Assembly: GCF_900269665.1 (NCBI RefSeq)
Contig: NZ_LT985361.1
Coordinates: 8,020,000 to 8,082,374, forward strand
Source of the DNA: Nocardia suismassiliense
GTDB lineage: Bacteria; Actinomycetota; Actinomycetes; Mycobacteriales; Mycobacteriaceae
Direction of reading: 5' to 3'
DNA length: 62,375 bases
Shown: in pieces, positions 59,298 through 62,375 of the stretch
Layout: every line of letters starts with the position of its first letter
How positions within the stretch are numbered: position 1 is the first letter of the stretch
Made by a program: the position numbers and the translations under genes
The notes under the pieces: model-generated
What the model was told of the DNA's origin: nothing
Database searches by the model: none
The model's input: only the letters and a program-made list of their open reading frames with translations

Positions 59298-60533
59298 ATG
59301 GGCCCTACAGTCGCCGAACGGATTCGCCTGCGCGTCGATGGCTTTCAGACCGGCAGACTCGCCGGGCACTGGGGCGGGCGGCACATTCTGCACGGCGGTG
59401 TGCCCGACCACGGTGATGTCGTGCTCACCAGCAACGACTATCTGGCGCTGTGGGCCGATCCGCGGATCACCCACGCGGTGGAGACCGCGCTACGCGCCCC
59501 GACCTCCGGAAGACTCGCCGCGAGCGCGTTCCTGCGCGACGACCACCCGCAGGTGCTACTGGAACGTGCGCTCGCCGATCAGCTACGGTCGCCCGCCGGA
59601 ATACTCTGCCAATCCGGCTGGAATGCGACTGTCGGGTTGCTGCAATCGATCGCGGATGCCGAGACTCCGGTCTACATCGACCAATTCGCCCACATGTCGT
59701 TCTGGCACGGCGCGCGGGCGGCCGGGGCGCCGATCTATTCGTTCCGGCACAACTTTCCCGGTCACCTGCGCGAGCAGATCCGCGCGCACGGGCCGGGCAT
59801 CATCGCGGTGGACGCCATCTACGGCAACACCGGCAGCCGGTGCCCGCTGACCCACATGTGCGATATCGCCGACGAAACCGACAGCGTGCTCGTCGTCGAC
59901 GAATCGCACGCGCTCGGCACCGACGGTCCCGCCGGGGCGGGCATGGTCGCGGCGCTCGGCCTCACCGATCGCGTGCCGTACCGAATCGCCAGCCTGGCCA
60001 AGGCCTTCGGCGGCCGGGCCGGGTTCGTCGGCGCGAACAGCATCGATTTCGTGGACTACTTCAAGCTGGAGTCGCATCCCGCGGTCTTCTCCTCGACCAT
60101 GCTGCCGTACGAGATCGCCGGACTGGCCGCGACGCTCGAGATGATCCGGACCGACAACTGGCGGCGCCAGCGACTACGCGAGCTGTCGACCATGGTGCGC
60201 CGGGCGCTGACCACGCTCGAATTCGACCTGGCCGGCTCGGCCAGCCACATCGTCGCGCTACAGGCCGGACCGGACCTGCGGGCCGCCGCCATCCGGGACT
60301 TCCTGGAAATCCGCGGCATTTTCGGCACCCTGCTGTGCCCGCCGCACACCGCACGCAATCACACGCTGATCCGCTTCTGCCTGCACGCGGGCCTCACCGA
60401 CCAGGCCGTCGACCGGATCATCGACGCGTGCACCGAAGTTCGCACCCGGTTCGGCGCGATGCCACCGGTCGAGCCGTTCCCCAAGCCGAGCGCACCACCA
60501 CCCAGACACGCGCAGACATCAGCGACCGGTTGA
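59298..60533 (+). CDS. cqsA: CqsA-like alpha-hydroxyketone autoinducer synthase
   Basis: A 411-aa PLP enzyme of the alpha-oxoamine synthase family. It resembles Vibrio CqsA and Legionella LqsA, which join an acyl-CoA to S-adenosylmethionine or an amino acid to make the CAI-1/LAI-1 type autoinducer. Recognisable segments are LTSNDYLAL, ILCQSGWNATVGLLQSIAD, YIDQFAHMSFWHGA, GPGIIAVDAIYG, VVDESHALGTDGPAGAG, PLP lysine Lys235 in IASLAKAFGGRAG, and FSSTMLPYEIAGLAATLEMI. These match CqsA better than KAPA synthase or KBL. AGGAGTTCC precedes the ATG; a longer frame begins at 59241. No CqsS/LqsS-type sensor lies nearby. Confidence 0.82.
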   Translation: MGPTVAERIRLRVDGFQTGRLAGHWGGRHILHGGVPDHGDVVLTSNDYLALWADPRITHAVETALRAPTSGRLAASAFLRDDHPQVLLERALADQLRSPAGILCQSGWNATVGLLQSIADAETPVYIDQFAHMSFWHGARAAGAPIYSFRHNFPGHLREQIRAHGPGIIAVDAIYGNTGSRCPLTHMCDIADETDSVLVVDESHALGTDGPAGAGMVAALGLTDRVPYRIASLAKAFGGRAGFVGANSIDFVDYFKLESHPAVFSSTMLPYEIAGLAATLEMIRTDNWRRQRLRELSTMVRRALTTLEFDLAGSASHIVALQAGPDLRAAAIRDFLEIRGIFGTLLCPPHTARNHTLIRFCLHAGLTDQAVDRIIDACTEVRTRFGAMPPVEPFPKPSAPPPRHAQTSATG

Positions 60534-60535
60534 GT

Positions 60536-60571
60536 GACACCGTGCGCGGAGGAGTCCCCGCGCACGGTGTC
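60536..60571. terminator. Bidirectional terminator between cqsA and tuf paralogue
   Basis: Perfect 14-bp stem (GACACCGTGCGCGG and complement) with an 8-nt loop, starting 2 nt after the cqsA stop and ending 6 nt before the tuf stop. Confidence 0.85.
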
Positions 60572-60577
60572 GCATCA

Positions 60578-61756
60578 CTAACCGGTGGCGAGCACGGTGC
60601 CCGCGCCGACCGTGCGGCCACCCTCCCGGATGGCGAAGCCGAGCCCCGGCTCCAACGGCACCGGGCGGCCCAGTTCGACGGTCACCTCGACCGTCTCCCC
60701 CGGCATCGCCACCCGGATGTCGCCGGGCAGCGTCACGTCGCCGACCACGTCACCGGTGCGGATGTAGAACTGCGGGCGGTAGCCGGTGGCGATCGGCGTC
60801 CGCCGGCCGCCCTCCGCCGCGCCGAGCAGGTAGACGCGGGCGGTGAACCCGCTGTGCACGGCGACGCTGCCGGGTTCGACGACGACCTGGCCGCGGCGGA
60901 CCTGATCGCGTTGCACGCCGCGCAGCAGCAGCGCGACATTGTCGCCCGCCTCCGCGACATCCATGGTGCGGCCGAAGGTTTCGACGCCGGTGACGACCGA
61001 GGTGAGCTCGTCACCGAGGCCGAGCACGGCCACCCGATCGCCGAGCCGGACCCGGCCGCGTTCCACCGCACCGGTGACCACGGTGCCGCGGCCGGTGATG
61101 GTGAGCACGTTCTCCACCGGCAGCAGGAACGGCGCGTCGGTGTACCGGACCGGGGTCGGCACGTGCGTGTCGACGGCGTCCAGCAGCTCCAGCAGCGCGG
61201 CCGTCCACCGCTCGTCGCCGTCCAGCGCACGCAGCCCGGAGACCCGGACGACCGGCAGGCCGGCGCCGGGATAGCCCTGCGCGGTGAGCAGTTCACGCAC
61301 CTCCAGCTCGATCAGGTCGAGCAGCTCCGGGTCACCCGCGTCGGCCTTGTTCAGGGCGACGACGATGTGCTCGACGCCGACCTGGCGGGCCAGCAGCACG
61401 TGCTCGGCGGTCTGCGGCATCACCCCGTCCTGCGCCGAAACCACCAGGATGGCGCCGTCCAGCTGGGACGCCCCGGTGATCATGTTCTTCACGAAGTCGG
61501 CGTGACCCGGCATGTCGATGTGCGCGTAATGCCTGGTCGCCGTCTCGTATTCGACGTGCGCGATATTGATGGTGATGCCACGCTGCGCCTCCTCCGGCGC
61601 CCGGTCGATCCGGTCGAACGGCACGAAGCTGCCGCCGCCCCGCTCCGCGAGCACCTTGGTGATCGCCGCGGTGAGCGTGGTCTTGCCGTGGTCGACGTGG
61701 CCCATCGTGCCGATGTTGAGGTGCGGCTTGGTGCGCACATAGGTCTTCTTGGACAT
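60578..61756 (-). CDS. tuf: Divergent, solitary EF-Tu paralogue
   Basis: A 392-aa translation GTPase. GTP motifs are intact: GHVDHGKT (19-26), the switch-I Thr in RGITIN, DMPGHADF, NKAD (136-139). The full length and C-terminal REGGRTVGAGTVL indicate a complete EF-Tu. It differs from house-keeping actinobacterial EF-Tu at usually invariant sites, for example IAHVEYET for ISHVEYQT, DMPG for DAPG, and SAQDGVMPQTAEH for AATDGPMPQTREH. It lies alone, without rpsL-rpsG-fusA, so it is not the main copy. CAGGA precedes the ATG. It recalls the stress-induced third tuf of Streptomyces. Confidence 0.92.
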   Translation of the reverse strand: MSKKTYVRTKPHLNIGTMGHVDHGKTTLTAAITKVLAERGGGSFVPFDRIDRAPEEAQRGITINIAHVEYETATRHYAHIDMPGHADFVKNMITGASQLDGAILVVSAQDGVMPQTAEHVLLARQVGVEHIVVALNKADAGDPELLDLIELEVRELLTAQGYPGAGLPVVRVSGLRALDGDERWTAALLELLDAVDTHVPTPVRYTDAPFLLPVENVLTITGRGTVVTGAVERGRVRLGDRVAVLGLGDELTSVVTGVETFGRTMDVAEAGDNVALLLRGVQRDQVRRGQVVVEPGSVAVHSGFTARVYLLGAAEGGRRTPIATGYRPQFYIRTGDVVGDVTLPGDIRVAMPGETVEVTVELGRPVPLEPGLGFAIREGGRTVGAGTVLATG

Positions 61757-61777
61757 GGTTTTTCCTGGTTTGCCTGG

Positions 61778-61799
61778 CGGGCACGAGCGAATGTGCCCG
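61778..61799 (-). promoter_or_regulatory. Small hairpin just before the tuf paralogue
   Basis: Stem of 7 bp (CGGGCAC against GTGCCCG) with an 8-nt loop in the mRNA leader, 21 nt upstream of the start codon. It could influence ribosome loading or be part of the attenuator. Confidence 0.5.
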
Positions 61800-61810
61800 A
61801 CGATGTCGAG

Positions 61811-61872
61811 CGGGACCTCAGCGACGGGGCGACCTTCCCCGTCCGAGGTCCCGGGACATCCCGGGGAAGGTC
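61811..61872 (-). promoter_or_regulatory. Attenuator candidate with two mutually exclusive hairpins
   Basis: Structure I pairs 61862-61872 with 61831-61841 (11 bp, perfect). Structure II pairs 61845-61853 with 61811-61819 (9 bp) and 61837-61843 with 61823-61829 (7 bp), with a 3x1 internal loop. The two cannot form together because they share 61837-61841. In the mRNA the first arm of structure I comes first and overlaps the leader ORF stop codon. Structure II has no U-tract after it. Confidence 0.6.
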
Positions 61873-61978
61873 AGCTTCGGGCTCCGTCGAGCTGCGCGGC
61901 AGATGCTGCCGAGGCGGCCAGGACAGCAGCCATCGCGCCCGCGACTGCGGACGATGCGACGATGGCATAGCTGAACAT
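61871..61978 (-). CDS. Candidate leader peptide of the tuf paralogue
   Basis: A 35-codon ORF, ATG at 61978 to TGA at 61871, on the same strand and 114 nt upstream of tuf. The peptide begins MFSYAIVASSAVAGAMAAVL and holds 14 alanines and 6 serines. It has no Shine-Dalgarno, but TACCAT (61991-61986) lies 7 nt before the ATG, fitting a -10 element of a leaderless mRNA. Its stop codon lies in the first arm of the alternative hairpins, as in classical attenuation. It also resembles a short signal peptide, so a secreted peptide is an alternative. Confidence 0.45.
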   Translation of the reverse strand: MFSYAIVASSAVAGAMAAVLAASAASAAQLDGARS

Positions 61979-62132
61979 GCTGGGAATGGTAAGCGTCGAG
62001 ACCCGCTGAGCGCGACGCATTTTCCGGGCGCCGGGGGCGCGCAATCGGCCACCGCCGTGCGAGGCCCGCGGTTCGCCACGCGAGCGTCACCGCCCGTGGG
62101 CTGTCGGAGTGCTTACTCGCCGCTGAGGTAGG

Positions 62133-62300
62133 TCATGCGCCAGTGGACCGCTGGCTGACCCATTCGAAGGCTTCGGCTTTTGATCGTGCGCCTTCGGCGG
62201 TGCGGGAGCGGTTGGGTTCGCCGAGGTCGGCGAGGAGGTTTTCGGAGAGGTCGACCAGGGTGGCGAGGGTGGTGGGGGTGAACCTGGCTCTTATATACAT
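62133..62300 (-). CDS. Hypothetical 55-aa protein
   Basis: A short frame from ATG 62300 with helical content (LATLVDLSENLLADLGEPNR) and a C-terminal EAFEWVSQRSTG. No family recognised. A longer frame starts at 62357 within a G-rich run. No clear ribosome-binding site. It may be real or a remnant. Confidence 0.3.
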   Translation of the reverse strand: MYIRARFTPTTLATLVDLSENLLADLGEPNRSRTAEGARSKAEAFEWVSQRSTGA

Positions 62301-62375
62301 CCGGCGCTGCCGACGAAGGCTTAGGGGGGGGTCTCGGGGGGTCCCGCGTTCTTTCACAGGAACGGGTGGAGAGTG

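Noticed and set aside
59298..60533. 8-amino-7-oxononanoate synthase (BioF)
   Set aside because: No biotin genes nearby, and the CQSGW, AHMS and MLPYE segments follow CqsA rather than BioF.
60578..61756. House-keeping tuf of the str operon
   Set aside because: No rpsL, rpsG or fusA nearby and substitutions at normally invariant residues; called a paralogue instead.
60578..61756. Elfamycin-resistant EF-Tu
   Set aside because: Residues I could align to known kirromycin and GE2270A resistance positions appear unchanged, so the sequence alone does not support resistance.

Overview
This is a high-GC actinobacterial chromosome segment, most likely from Nocardia or a close mycolic-acid relative (order Mycobacteriales). 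The evidence is long conserved synteny with Mycobacterium tuberculosis as I remember it: comF-lpqB-mtrB-mtrA-tmk-ahcY (Rv3242c-Rv3248c), tetR-rubB-rubA-alkB (Rv3249c-Rv3252c), manA to fbiB (Rv3255c-Rv3262) and manC-wbbL-rmlD-LCP-TIGR03089 (Rv3264c-Rv3268). No rRNA, tRNA, CRISPR array, prophage or insertion sequence was seen.

Layout. 1-7230 (minus): MtrAB/LpqB envelope-stress signalling, thymidylate kinase and S-adenosylhomocysteinase. 7332-12101: a lipoprotein phosphodiesterase, then an alkane-oxidation locus with two AlkB hydroxylases, two rubredoxins and a TetR regulator. 12285-15196 (minus): F420 biosynthesis (fbiA, fbiB) with a Nudix hydrolase. 15542-22239 (plus): WhiB2, two small conserved proteins, mannose metabolism (manB, a TobH-like protein, manA) and a cation exporter. 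22236-29620: accessory genes, including a CrtI-like oxidoreductase, a TetR/DUF4267 divergent pair with twin operators, a C4-dicarboxylate carrier divergent from its CitA/CitB-type two-component system, and a secreted protein. 29751-35310: rhamnose, GDP-mannose and arabinogalactan-linker functions, with a degenerate 21-bp tandem array filling the manC-wbbL gap. 35416-39520: P450, carboxylesterase and small thiol or zinc proteins.

39611-51208 looks like an accessory conflict or quality-control island. It holds an SMC/Rad50-like ATPase with a zinc hook and a basic partner, a divergent four-gene operon (SWIM zinc-finger protein, MoxR AAA+ ATPase, DUF5682 protein, VWA protein) whose genes overlap at every junction, and a VapBC toxin-antitoxin pair. 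DUF5682 carries two GX2H motifs and an EGP motif that suggest the TIKI/TraB/EreA hydrolase fold.

51217-62375: a 28-codon ORF, a PAP2 phosphatase, a MacB-like ABC exporter, and an amide-utilisation module (MarR, AmiC-like sensor, FmdB, formamidase) whose two promoters share a 17-bp motif. Beyond it lies a close CqsA homologue, the enzyme that makes alpha-hydroxyketone autoinducers. It converges on a solitary, divergent EF-Tu gene. That EF-Tu gene is preceded by an Ala-rich 35-codon leader ORF whose stop codon lies in the first arm of two mutually exclusive hairpins. This is the architecture of ribosome-mediated attenuation and, with the SWIM/MoxR/DUF5682/VWA operon, the strongest candidate for something undescribed.
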